From: Deltaproteobacteria bacterium
GTDB taxonomy: Bacteria > Bdellovibrionota_C > UBA2361 > JAGFJO01
Assembly (NCBI GenBank): GCA_024102635.1
Contig: JAGFJO010000046.1
Span: 19,631 to 83,630, forward strand
DNA: 64,000 nt
Direction of reading: 5' to 3'
The translations under genes were made by a program, and so were the position numbers. Below, one piece after another: positions 35,201-42,245 of this stretch (the stretch's first letter is position 1; each line of letters opens with the position of its first letter). The notes under the pieces are model-generated. The model worked only from the letters and a program-made list of their open reading frames with translations. It was not told where the DNA came from and searched no databases.

Positions 35201-35495
35201 TCCATTCCTGCGCTCAATGCGCTCGGAATTCTCCGACATGCTTATCTTACTGTACACGCGGGACCCGCGGCGGTGGGCACGTCTACTGCAAGGCATGCAG
35301 CGTGTTGATGTAATCGAAAAGCCTCTGGGCGTGTGGGGGATTCATGCACTAGCGAGAAGAATTGCCAGTTTTAAGAAGATGATCGGATTGGGAGCTACTG
35401 TCGAGCTTCAGCATGTCTCCAAGGAGGACGGAGGCTCGGCTGCCCATTCGCCGCTTGAATCTTCCAGCAAGCCTGTGGATGCGCAGCATGACTAG
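32244..35495 (+). CDS. Multi-sensor hybrid histidine kinase
   Basis: The 1083 residues contain an N-terminal GAF-like domain (about 15-170), a PAS domain with PAC motif (about 205-320; GYxDVSERR-type ending), two GAF domains (about 335-480 and 500-655), a dimerisation/phosphotransfer helix with GVAHNFNNLLQ (His at about 677), an HATPase domain (about 780-905) with DNGVGMD and the G-box GSGLGLSSAYSIMKQHEG, and a C-terminal receiver-like domain (about 930-1045) with LVDVD and EKPL. No membrane segment is visible, so it senses cytoplasmic signals. It lies between the two SctU halves and overlaps the second by 8 bases, so it is probably cotranscribed with the secretion genes. Confidence 0.9.
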   Translation: MQNSQNQTGQVLRRLKEQLLSAGSAQAMLERVAEAVGAYLSCDQVNLHLQHQGLELRAFFSSLQRREPSGGSPLTHLASEALCIDGPLHNLPVFITDCDRSRVEAPLLVALKKQRILSAAILPIHLNGSVSGALECRYYNAHYRWSGQDKFVLEQCLEYLAFVLEGYGKSLGNGHSELQIEAPPASTDHQQRVRSRERYERLAKYGEVVIIRTSADFTIQEVTGDAKEILGFEAHELLGTTKGWRKFLHPEDLRRLQKTMAKLRANPEEMSEEVRIKHGEGKEHRWVMLKGVPLFKDGRLSGWEGFGIDVSERRMAQEELLQQSRRIEALYEVARATQLHFDPAVVMLKGLKALIKATGSDCGFGCFFDNKTKSIEIVAVDGLSQEYVDEVQRRINGPTILREVIEKKAGAMFDDIRDDPRALKDIVIKEGLRSTIAVPMLADDIAYGGIVLYCKEAGRYGKQDFELVNAAAAQICVSSRHAESYYVEKQQADSLAILYRISHELSKYVSAKEVAERAFPLIQRELACRRMWLGVLNEQGTHIVGQAGMGPGIRRRIVNVQIELYLRHDFLDEALRTKRPVIVKPNQEMECSGLNSIMRRLKVGSLVIVPLISLAQVVGVLVIEPASPGLHLVERKLPLLISMANEIATVLLARRFEGKMAEADKMRMAGMLASGVAHNFNNLLQAVMGQASLLEMQIPKDSSLNKSARMIIDAAGKGAALITQLLSFSAGESNKRRNISIDNVLNESRDLYKSILGSDINLEVDCRPDLPQILADFGQLQQVMTNLLVNAKEALASKNDGNIKISVSEIRLKSGEIDPELAPGSYIRIDVEDNGVGMDAERQSRCFEPFFTSKNIDTRTGLGFSGSGLGLSSAYSIMKQHEGLISVRSNPGEGSVFSLFFPVVTSKNSGMSHDMLYAGVASDSLDVLVYDLDDAISTAVRPILESVGLRSVATNRENRAMELLRRPSGKILAVLVDVDKSGYDMLPFLRSMRSEFSDMLILLYTRDPRRWARLLQGMQRVDVIEKPLGVWGIHALARRIASFKKMIGLGATVELQHVSKEDGGSAAHSPLESSSKPVDAQHD

Positions 35496-35760
35496 GAGGA
35501 AGTACCGCTGTGCTGTTGGGCTATCGTATTCTAACCGTAGCGGAGAAGTGCCCCTCACTACCATTTGCGAACAGAACTTCTCGGCGGATGAGATTGTGCG
35601 GCTTGCTCATCGCTTTGGAGTTCCGGTAGTAGAAAAGCCGGAGCTTGCAAGGGCCCTGCAAAAGCTGGGGGCCGACCGTGAGATTCCAGAGCATCTATAT
35701 GAGGCCGTAGCTACAGTACTATACGAGATTGAGCAGGCATCGAAACGCAGCGGGCAGTGA
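35488..35760 (+). CDS. Stand-alone SctU/FlhB cytoplasmic (CC) domain
   Basis: The 90 residues match the FlhB/SctU domain that follows the NPTH cut. RCAVGLSYSN aligns with YSVALQYD just after NPTH, ADEIVRLAHRFGVPVVEKPE aligns with the I-A-x-E-x-x-VP-x-E segment, LARAL is conserved, and IPEHLYEAVATVLYEIEQ is the typical end. No NPTH precedes it: the protein begins MTRRKY, almost where the cleaved fragment would. Small FlhB-like proteins such as Bacillus YlqH are a known group, so an independent paralogue is the alternative. ATG 35488 overlaps the kinase stop (CATGAC TAG); earlier in-frame ATGs at 35413 and 35479 lie inside the kinase gene. Confidence 0.82.
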   Translation: MTRRKYRCAVGLSYSNRSGEVPLTTICEQNFSADEIVRLAHRFGVPVVEKPELARALQKLGADREIPEHLYEAVATVLYEIEQASKRSGQ

Positions 35761-36020
35761 GCAAGCCGTCATTTAAATTCTTACGGGATCTCATTAGAGA
35801 GCGGTAAATCAACCGTCCTTTGACAACTGCATAGTTCCTTACTTGAGGCCGTAAACACTGTCAAATTCGGCTAAAAGCCGTAACTCTATCACTGAAATTC
35901 AATGCCTTATAGGCGGCACTGAACGTTATTTAGATCGTGATTTCGGGCCGATGGTATGGGAATTGCTACGTATGGACTTGTGAAATGGCTCTTACTTAGT
36001 TTAATTATAAAAAGGTTCTC

Positions 36021-37121
36021 ATGTTCGCTCTAAAGGAGCAATCAAGCGTACGAGGTATGTCCCGACAACTAAAACTGGAACTTGTTCAGCCGGCAGGCAA
36101 CACGGAACTTGCGCGTTTGCAAGGAGGGCAGGTCTTGCTGGGGCGCGAGCCGGATGACGGAGGAATCGTAGTCCCCAATCAAGCGATTTCGCGCAATCAT
36201 GCTTTGATCGCAAAGGTGCGCAATCACTGGTTCTATAAAGATCTTGGAAGCACCAATGGATCGTGGATTAATGGAATTCAGGCGCGGGAAGGTGTGTGGA
36301 AGCTGATCCGCCCTGGAGATATGGTTCAGATGGCCGATTCTGCCTTATCGGTGAGCGATAGCGGGGACGGATCGACTGCTGCGCCGCGCATCACAGGATT
36401 TCCAGCGCTTGGCGGCGTTTCGCTACTTGTTTTCTCTAAGGGTGAATTCATCGACGAGTTTCCTGTGCCGGATTACGGTAGAGCGCTTGTGCTGGGCGGA
36501 TCGCAGGGAGATCTTGAAATTGAAGGAAGTCTAAATGAGGCACCTTCCCTTATTATAGAGCGGCTAAGCGCCAATGTTTGCGCGCAAACTACCTCGAGAA
36601 ACATAAAGGTCCTTATTAATGAGAAGGAGCTTAATGGCACTGTCACCCTGAGTGATCGGGATGAGATGAGTGTTGCTCACTATTATATTATTTTCAATAA
36701 TCCCCCGGCCGCTGGGGCGCGTGGTGTTGCTGCGTCGCTTCGAGGTGAGCCGGCAGTCATCGGCGAGCGGCCTGAGCCAGCATACGGCGGATGGAAAGAG
36801 TGGGGCGATGAGGGAGGTAGGCCGGATCTTGCGCAGTCATCTCCGGCATATGAAGAGCCGCGTGGAAGCGCGCCCGCCGGGCGCGGGATCTTCGGTACGG
36901 GCGTCGATCAGGATTTCACGGCGGATGAGACGGTGGCGATTGATGCCGATGAAGTCGATAAGAAGATTTCTGGATACGACATGCATCCTTCCATGCGTTA
37001 TATGGTTGAAGAACCCGAGCCGAGCGCTTTAGCCACTCTAGATGAGAAAATCGTATTCATTCTAGGCATTCTGCTGTTGGTGGGGTTGGTGGGGCTAATG
37101 CTCTACTGGCTCTTAAGCTAG
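36021..37121 (+). CDS. FHA-domain protein with a C-terminal membrane anchor
   Basis: The 366 residues begin with a complete FHA domain (about 13-110): LLGREPDDGGIVV, then AISRNHALIA, then DLGSTNGSWING, giving the GR, S-R-N-H and StNG motifs that read phosphothreonine. A second, weaker FHA-like half (about 130-235, YGRALVLGGSQGDLEIEGSL) follows, then a disordered acidic Pro/Gly linker with ADETVAIDADE, and one membrane helix at the end (about 342-365). The N-terminal FHA and single helix recall SctD, but no periplasmic domain follows, so it is not SctD. It lies 260 bases after the SctU-CC gene with TATAAA at 36006. ATG 36057 is an alternative start. Confidence 0.8.
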   Translation: MFALKEQSSVRGMSRQLKLELVQPAGNTELARLQGGQVLLGREPDDGGIVVPNQAISRNHALIAKVRNHWFYKDLGSTNGSWINGIQAREGVWKLIRPGDMVQMADSALSVSDSGDGSTAAPRITGFPALGGVSLLVFSKGEFIDEFPVPDYGRALVLGGSQGDLEIEGSLNEAPSLIIERLSANVCAQTTSRNIKVLINEKELNGTVTLSDRDEMSVAHYYIIFNNPPAAGARGVAASLRGEPAVIGERPEPAYGGWKEWGDEGGRPDLAQSSPAYEEPRGSAPAGRGIFGTGVDQDFTADETVAIDADEVDKKISGYDMHPSMRYMVEEPEPSALATLDEKIVFILGILLLVGLVGLMLYWLLS

Positions 37122-37140
37122 GCATTTCATCATGAAAAAC

Positions 37141-37244
37141 GGCACAACGCTTACAAATTGCAAGAAAACCGGGCGCTAAAAGGTTTTTACTTGCTGAAGA
37201 TATACTGCCGCCCGTTTTCTTTCAATTTAATGAAGCGTTGTGCC
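37141..37244. repeat. Long imperfect inverted repeat (35-base arms)
   Basis: Arm 37141-37175 (starting GGCACAACGCTT and ending GAAAACCGGGCG) pairs with 37209-37244 (starting CGCCCGTTTTC and ending AAGCGTTGTGCC). The ends and the inner part match almost perfectly with a few bulges; the loop is about 33 bases. Confidence 0.8.
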
Positions 37245-37245
37245 T

Positions 37246-37341
37246 CGCTCTGATACTTCGTTGCCGGAACTAAGGGCGCTCCTGCGGCATACCCACGTAT
37301 CGCCTCGTCGCGCCCTTAGTTCCGCGCCTCGTCTCAGAGCG
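37246..37341. repeat. Nested palindrome, copy 1
   Basis: CGCTCTGA (37246-37253) pairs with TCAGAGCG (37334-37341), and inside it GGAACTAAGGGCGC (37266-37279) pairs perfectly with GCGCCCTTAGTTCC (37310-37323), with a 30-base loop. The pattern suggests a cruciform or an RNA hairpin. Confidence 0.85.
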
Positions 37342-37486
37342 TTTTGATGATGAAATGTATTACTAGCTTCGCTCGGCAAGTCTGCGACTTACTACAGTAA
37401 TGTCTCGACTTGCCTCGCTCGCGTTGCCTCGTCTGGGATTGTTTTCTACAGAGCAGCACAAGTCCGACAAGCCGACCGTTGCATTA

Positions 37487-37566
37487 GGACTATGGGCGCT
37501 CCAAGTATCGCCTCGTCGCGCCCTTAGTCCCGCGCCTAGTCTCAGAGCGTTTTGATGATGAAATGC
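37487..37566. repeat. Nested palindrome, diverged direct copy 2
   Basis: GGACTATGGGCGC (37487-37499) pairs with GCGCCCTTAGTCC (37518-37530) with one mismatch, and the flank CAGAGCGTTTTGATGATGAA repeats that of copy 1 (37335 onward). The loop is shorter (18 bases), as if 10 to 12 bases had been deleted. Confidence 0.8.
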
Positions 37567-37584
37567 ATCAATGTCTCGACTTGC

Positions 37585-38994
37585 TCATTTAAGGGGCAAG
37601 TCCACTCGAATCGACAGCTCGTAATCCGAGGTGCGTTCATCGCTGATATCGATGCCGTAAGAACGGGCGATGCTCTGCGCTACAATCACTCCGAAGGCTA
37701 GGTTGTCGGTAAGACGATCGCTTTTAGCTTTTGCGCTGCGGAGCAATTTTGTCCGTATGTATGCCGTGGTCTGCCTCTCTTGCGGTGTAATCTGTAATGG
37801 ATCGCCATGAGATTTGATCAGCAAAGTGAGATATCCGGGCCTCTTAGATGGCTGACTACGTATGGTGGTCGACCCGTGATGGCCGGCATACCGCGATGCA
37901 TAGACGAGTAGGTGGCCAACTAGCTGAAAAAGGTCACCGGGCTTAATCGCGATCACTTGATCTGCCGGCAATTGCACCTTTATTGAGGTGCGCGAACTTA
38001 TAACGATATCCAGAAGTTCCAGCACGGCGGTAACAAGAGGAAGCAGCGGACATTGGATCACCTGGCTTTCAAGTGCTTTTTCGATTCTCACAAGCGCATG
38101 TCCTGGGCTGCCTAGGCTGTCCGTATTTAGAAGTTCGTGACAAGCCGCCGCCATCAGCAACGATACCGAAAATAACCGCTCCATTTGACCAAGAGTAGCC
38201 GACAATTCGCGTGGAGTAGTAAGGTCGTGCAAAGTGGCGCAGTAGGCTACGATTGAATCGTCCGGAGCCCTGAGTGAAATTACTCTGAGTTCGGCGGTAA
38301 ATTCTTCGCCCGTAGCTCTCTTCAGCATGGTTTGAAAGACAATCGGGGTTCCCGAATCGTCGGGCAATGTGACCTTCTGCAGTTCAGAGCTGATGGCTGT
38401 AGCAAGCGGCTCTAGAACCGCATCGGCCATCGCCCTGTCCGGAGCATTGTAAATTCGCAGCACCTCCCTCGAGGCTCTATTGGCGAACACCAGCTTTTCA
38501 CTTGAATCAAGGATAACCACCGGGTCCTCGATAAAGTGAAGCGAGGAAACCAAGGCCTGCCGCAATCCTCGATCGCGCAAGTTTTCGTCGAGCTCCTCCT
38601 TGAATGCGCGAGTTAGCCGGCAAAGTGCCGTCAACTGGTGGTAAACGATATCTGCGTCAAGCGGAGGAGTCAGCACCACATCCGCTCCCGCTCCATACAT
38701 AGTAGAAACAGCCGGCAGGTCCTTAACCCAGGAGCACACCAGAATCGGGAGTGCTGCCAACGATTCTTGCGCCTTTATCTGCAGGCAGGTCGTAACGCAC
38801 GGCGATCGATCGAAGAGCACGGAAGGCACCACTATAGCTTCCGGTGAATCATCGGGAGAGAGTTTGACTATATCTTGTACAGTGCGAGTCCAACGCACTT
38901 GGTAGTGGTGCGTATTAGCGAAAAGAAGCTTAAGCTGCTGCGATTGAGCGTCTTGCGCCTCGAATACGGCGATCTTAAGTGTTTTGTCCGTCAT
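37585..38994 (-). CDS. Receiver-PAS-kinase-like protein, degenerate histidine kinase
   Basis: The 469 residues have three parts: a receiver-like domain (about 5-125) in which the usual phospho-Asp strand reads IVVPSVLFDRS and so lacks the normal Asp, a PAS domain (about 145-265, FIEDPVVILDSSEKLVFANR), and a kinase-like C-terminus (about 270-469). In the latter, an H-box-like ACHELL is present, but the N-box reads VGHLLVYASRYAG with both Asn residues lost, no DxGxG box is seen, and FGVIVAQSIARSYG replaces the G-box. ATP binding is therefore doubtful. It may be a scaffold or a signalling pseudokinase. The gene runs toward the palindromic stretch. Confidence 0.65.
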   Translation of the reverse strand: MTDKTLKIAVFEAQDAQSQQLKLLFANTHHYQVRWTRTVQDIVKLSPDDSPEAIVVPSVLFDRSPCVTTCLQIKAQESLAALPILVCSWVKDLPAVSTMYGAGADVVLTPPLDADIVYHQLTALCRLTRAFKEELDENLRDRGLRQALVSSLHFIEDPVVILDSSEKLVFANRASREVLRIYNAPDRAMADAVLEPLATAISSELQKVTLPDDSGTPIVFQTMLKRATGEEFTAELRVISLRAPDDSIVAYCATLHDLTTPRELSATLGQMERLFSVSLLMAAACHELLNTDSLGSPGHALVRIEKALESQVIQCPLLPLVTAVLELLDIVISSRTSIKVQLPADQVIAIKPGDLFQLVGHLLVYASRYAGHHGSTTIRSQPSKRPGYLTLLIKSHGDPLQITPQERQTTAYIRTKLLRSAKAKSDRLTDNLAFGVIVAQSIARSYGIDISDERTSDYELSIRVDLPLK

Positions 38995-39318
38995 TGATTT
39001 TCTCCAGCTAATCTAGTAGCTTACTCCGGCGCGTGCTTCAATGCTATAGTCAAATCTTCTATGCATTCCCCTCGAATTGCGAGTAGCGAATGCATGGTGA
39101 ACAGCTGGTCCGGCAGCGCTGGGGCCGCATCAAATCGCACCCGGCGTACCATTTTGGTGGTAAACGAGGTGCGCGATAAGGCCCGGCCATTCCCAGCATT
39201 GCAAATCGATGCCTGCAGAATGTTTCCCGCATTGCCGGGCGCAGAATGAGAAGATTGTAACACAGTACCATGCTTAGTGACGGGTAAAAGCTGGTTCAAC
39301 AAATTTTGAGGGGGCTTT
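38995..39318. other. 324-base gap with a possible small minus-strand gene
   Basis: The gap lies between divergent genes. On the minus strand a frame is open from GTG 39263 to a stop at 39021; it would encode about 80 residues (KMVRRVRFDAAP...IEDLTIALKHAPE) and would end 26 bases before the degenerate kinase starts. TACAAT at 39259-39254 (minus) could be a -10 box. The frame could equally be a long 5' leader of the kinase gene. I recognise no family. Confidence 0.3.
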
Positions 39319-40359
39319 TTGTCAGCGCCGGCAATTCGAAAAAAAATATTATTGGCGCAGACAAGTTTTCTCGGCGATACAGTTCTTTCAACGCCGGTGA
39401 TTGCTGCCATAAAGCGGCTCTATCCCGAAAGTGAGCTGTGGATGATGACAACCCCGGCTGCAAAGCAGCTGGTAGAGTATGATCCGCTGTTGGCGGGAGT
39501 CATTACCTTCAGCAAACGCGGGTCGGAAGCCGGCATCTCCGGAATTTTCAGGAAAGCACGCGAGCTCAGGAGTTACGGTTTTGACGTGGCGTACTCCTTG
39601 CACAGATCATATCGTACATCTCTACTTCTTACTGCAGCGCGTATTCCATTACGAATCGGTTTCAAGGACGCTCGATTAAGCGGATTATATCATCGAACGG
39701 TTCAGCGGCCGCTGGCGCTTCACGAAGTACTGAGAAATCTCTCCATAGTAGAGAGAGAGAGAGTCGAAAGGGGGCTTGAATCTTTCGACGAAGATCTGCG
39801 GTTGCATGTTGCACAGCCCTCAGTTGAGAGGCCATTCATGAAGCAGCTCAGGACGGACGGTCCGGGCATTGCGGTCTTGGTGCCGGGCAGCGTGTGGGCC
39901 ACGAAGCGATGGAACTGGGAGGGGTACCGCCGCACAGCGCAGGAGCTGTTGGCCAGCGGCATGCAGGTTGTGCTTCTAGGATCGGCCGATGAAAGTGAGA
40001 TCTGCTCCAAGGTTGCCGAGGAATTACCGCTGATGAATTTGGCGGGGCAGTTATCACTACAGGAATCAATGTATGTGATAAAGGCCGCCAGGCTGGTAGT
40101 ATGCAACGACAGTTTGGCGCTGCATATGGCGTCTTCGTTCAAAACGCCGGCGGTCGCCGTTTTTTGCGCCACCTCACCGGCGTTTGGGTTCGGCCCATGG
40201 AAAAACCGCGGCTTGGTGGTTGAGCAGGAGGGGCTGAGCTGCAAGCCTTGCAGGCGGCACGGCAGTATGCGCTGCCCGACCGGGACAGAGGCCTGTATGA
40301 AGCTGCCGGCCGAACGAGTTATAGCAGCGGCCCAAAAGGTTCTGGCCGGGCGCGATTAG
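39319..40359 (+). CDS. ADP-heptose:LPS heptosyltransferase (WaaF-like, GT9)
   Basis: This cytoplasmic enzyme adds heptose to the LPS inner core. The 346 residues show LLAQTSFLGDTVLSTPVIAA (about 11-30), the nucleotide-sugar motif VLVPGSVWATKRWNWEGY (about 192-209), NLAGQLSLQESM, VVCNDSLALHMASSF and the C-terminal Cys cluster SCKPCRRHGSMRCPTGTEAC typical of WaaF-type enzymes. The start TTG 39319 follows GAGGGGG. The coding sequence contains an A8 run near the start and a 13-base GA tract, both prone to slippage. It is the first gene of the core-LPS run. Confidence 0.88.
   Translation: MSAPAIRKKILLAQTSFLGDTVLSTPVIAAIKRLYPESELWMMTTPAAKQLVEYDPLLAGVITFSKRGSEAGISGIFRKARELRSYGFDVAYSLHRSYRTSLLLTAARIPLRIGFKDARLSGLYHRTVQRPLALHEVLRNLSIVERERVERGLESFDEDLRLHVAQPSVERPFMKQLRTDGPGIAVLVPGSVWATKRWNWEGYRRTAQELLASGMQVVLLGSADESEICSKVAEELPLMNLAGQLSLQESMYVIKAARLVVCNDSLALHMASSFKTPAVAVFCATSPAFGFGPWKNRGLVVEQEGLSCKPCRRHGSMRCPTGTEACMKLPAERVIAAAQKVLAGRD
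39339..39346 (+). repeat. A8 homopolymer at the 5' end of the heptosyltransferase
   Basis: Eight A residues span codons 7 to 10. A change of one base would truncate the protein. Confidence 0.7.
39751..39763 (+). repeat. GA dinucleotide tract (6.5 units) inside the heptosyltransferase
   Basis: GAGAGAGAGAGAG encodes the Glu-Arg-Glu-Arg segment near residue 146. Dinucleotide tracts in LPS genes can support phase variation, but 6.5 units is short. Confidence 0.6.
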
Positions 40360-40372
40360 CAAAGGGACTTGA

Positions 40373-41098
40373 GTGAGCCAAGGATTTCTAAAATTCAATT
40401 GCGAGGGGTTCCAGCTGGGACTTGCCCCTAGGCTTGGAGAGATATCTAAGCAGGAGATTGTGTCCCTGATAAAGGATTCACGAAACCGCCGGGCGGCTTC
40501 TTTAGCTGGCCGAGGCCTTTTCGGCGAAGGCTCGCTGCCTGGAGTGGGCCGCGTATTCATAAAACAGTATGCGCGTGGGGGATGGTTCGGAAGGCTGGTA
40601 TGGCGTAGCTATCTTCGCTGGGGGAAAACGCGCGGCGAGCGTGAGTTCGACTTTTTGCAGCGCGCCCGCAAGATCGGGGTAAATGCGCCTGAGCCGTTAG
40701 GTTTCGCCGTAAAAGGAGCGATGTTTTGCAACGCTTGGCTTATGACTGAATATATAGATAGCGGGGTCACTCTTTCCGAAATGAGTGTCAAAGATGAAGA
40801 GCGCACATCCAGAGTTCTCTTGGAGCTTGTTAGAAACATTGCAATTCTAGTGCGCCACTCGATTAAACATATCGATCTTCATCCTGGAAATGTACTGATA
40901 GGCCCGAAAGACCAGGTATACATCCTCGATTTTGACAAGGCGCAGTTATTTCGTGGCAGCACGACCTTATTGCGCGATTATTATTTAAGAAGGTGGAGGC
41001 GGGCGGTAATCAAGCATAACTTGCCTGACTACCTCTCTGAAATTGTCAGCCTTGGACTTCGCCAGCATGAACACGGTGAACGAAGCACATACGTCTAA
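40373..41098 (+). CDS. LPS core kinase (Kdo kinase/WaaP family)
   Basis: The 241 residues show an InaA/KdkA/WaaP fold. RVFIKQYARGGWFGRLVWRS (about 60-79) carries the ATP-binding Lys, ARKIGVNAPEPLGFAVKG follows, HIDLHPGNVLIG (about 164-175) is the catalytic loop, and YILDFDKAQLF holds the metal-binding Asp. It would phosphorylate Kdo or heptose in the inner core. AAAGGGA precedes GTG 40373. It lies between two heptosyltransferase genes and overlaps the second. Confidence 0.85.
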   Translation: MSQGFLKFNCEGFQLGLAPRLGEISKQEIVSLIKDSRNRRAASLAGRGLFGEGSLPGVGRVFIKQYARGGWFGRLVWRSYLRWGKTRGEREFDFLQRARKIGVNAPEPLGFAVKGAMFCNAWLMTEYIDSGVTLSEMSVKDEERTSRVLLELVRNIAILVRHSIKHIDLHPGNVLIGPKDQVYILDFDKAQLFRGSTTLLRDYYLRRWRRAVIKHNLPDYLSEIVSLGLRQHEHGERSTYV

Positions 41099-42113
41099 TA
41101 ATCCTCGGCGGATCTTAATCGTATTGATGGGGTCGCTCGGCGATGTAGTTCGCGGCATGTCGCTAGTGTCTCCGATTAAAACTGCATATCCGAAGTGTGA
41201 ACTCTCTTGGCTCGTTGAGCCAAAGTGTGAAGGAATCGTAAAGCTCAATCCAAAGATAGACAATGTTATTTTGTTCGATCGCCGGCGTCCTCTGAAAAGT
41301 CTTTTAGGCCTAGCGGGGCAGCTAAAACGCGCGCAATTTGATCTGGTGCTTGATCTTCAGCGGCACTTAAAAAGCGGCCTTTTCTCGTGGTTAACGCGCG
41401 CTCCGCGCCGAATCGGGTTCCATCGTGCAAATGCCAAGGAGTTTAACTGGCTATTCAATAATGAACAGATCGGCCGCTATCCGGCTGATGCTCCCAAGCT
41501 GGAACACTACCTTAAGTTCTTAGAAAAGATCGGCGTTGAATACTCACAGCCGCGTGTGGATTTTTCGCTTGAAGATGGAATGAGGCGAAGCGCCGATACA
41601 CGCGCCAGGTTAGGAGAGAAATATTGCGCAGTAGTGCTGGGCTCATCTTGGCCTTCTAAAGATTGGCCTGCGGAAGGTTATCTAAAATTGCTTCAATTGC
41701 TTCTGGCGGAGTCGCAAATGAAGGTAGCTTTACTGGGTGATGGCGGGCAGCTCGACCTGTCGGGCAGACTAGAATCATCCGCGGCAAGCGAGAGAGTTAT
41801 CAATTTGGCCGGCCGAACCGCACTTGATGAACTGGTTGCGGTCGTAAGCCGGGCAGCCTTTTGTATCGGTCCTGACTCAGGGCCGGGGCATATCGCCGGT
41901 GCCTTGGGAGTGCCGTACATCTCCCTGTTCGGCCCAACATCAGACTCGCGAACGGCCCCGCATGGCAGCCGGGAGCTTGTGGTTAAAGCGCATCTCGGCT
42001 GTATGCCGTGCTACCGCCGCAAGTGTCCGGGGCTTGATCGACTCTGCATGCGTCTTATCTCCGCAGAAGCGGTTATGCAAAAAGCCCGTCAATTTATCGC
42101 CGGCGGAGTGTAA
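41067..42113 (+). CDS. Heptosyltransferase (GT9 family), second copy
   Basis: The 348 residues contain RILIVLMGSLGDVVRGMSLV (about 15-34), the C-terminal VVLGSSWPSKDWPAEGY, NLAGRTALDELVAVVSRAAF and CIGPDSGPGHIAGALGVPYI, all characteristic of WaaC/WaaF enzymes. A Cys-containing tail, GCMPCYRRKCPGLDRLCM, is similar to the first heptosyltransferase but shorter. It probably adds another core heptose. ATG 41067 lies inside the end of the kinase gene; TTG 41043 is an alternative. Confidence 0.88.
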   Translation: MNTVNEAHTSNNPRRILIVLMGSLGDVVRGMSLVSPIKTAYPKCELSWLVEPKCEGIVKLNPKIDNVILFDRRRPLKSLLGLAGQLKRAQFDLVLDLQRHLKSGLFSWLTRAPRRIGFHRANAKEFNWLFNNEQIGRYPADAPKLEHYLKFLEKIGVEYSQPRVDFSLEDGMRRSADTRARLGEKYCAVVLGSSWPSKDWPAEGYLKLLQLLLAESQMKVALLGDGGQLDLSGRLESSAASERVINLAGRTALDELVAVVSRAAFCIGPDSGPGHIAGALGVPYISLFGPTSDSRTAPHGSRELVVKAHLGCMPCYRRKCPGLDRLCMRLISAEAVMQKARQFIAGGV

Positions 42114-42245
42114 ACATGCTTTTTGATTCGAATATATCGCATTCAATTAAGGTGCTAGCCTATTGCTTGCTCTGCTCTCCATCGAGTATTTTGAAGGAGC
42201 AGACGGCAGCTCAGCGGCCGCGTCAATGATGTGGAACACAAAGTT

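Larger units (their letters stand above)
37122..37584. other. Gene-free 463-base stretch made of palindromes and direct repeats
   Basis: No credible gene is present. The stretch holds an imperfect hairpin (37141-37244), an adjacent nested palindrome (37246-37341), and a second diverged copy of that palindrome (37487-37566). It is rich in short repeated words such as CCTCGTC and TCGACTTGC (AATGTCTCGACTTGC occurs at 37399 and 37570). It lies between a plus-strand gene end and a minus-strand gene end, so part may serve as a bidirectional terminator. Confidence 0.7.

Noticed and set aside
36021..37121. SctD inner-ring protein
   Set aside because: The membrane helix is at the very end and no periplasmic ring-building domain follows.
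37246..37566. Integron attC sites
   Set aside because: The palindromes lack the GTTRRRY core and the usual R'/R'' arrangement, and no integrase or cassette genes are present.
37141..37584. CRISPR array
   Set aside because: There are only two diverged copies with unequal spacing, each internally palindromic, and no cas genes.
39059..39271. Overlapping small open frames before the heptosyltransferase
   Set aside because: Several short frames on both strands cover the same bases and none has a recognisable family; only one is mentioned, at low confidence.
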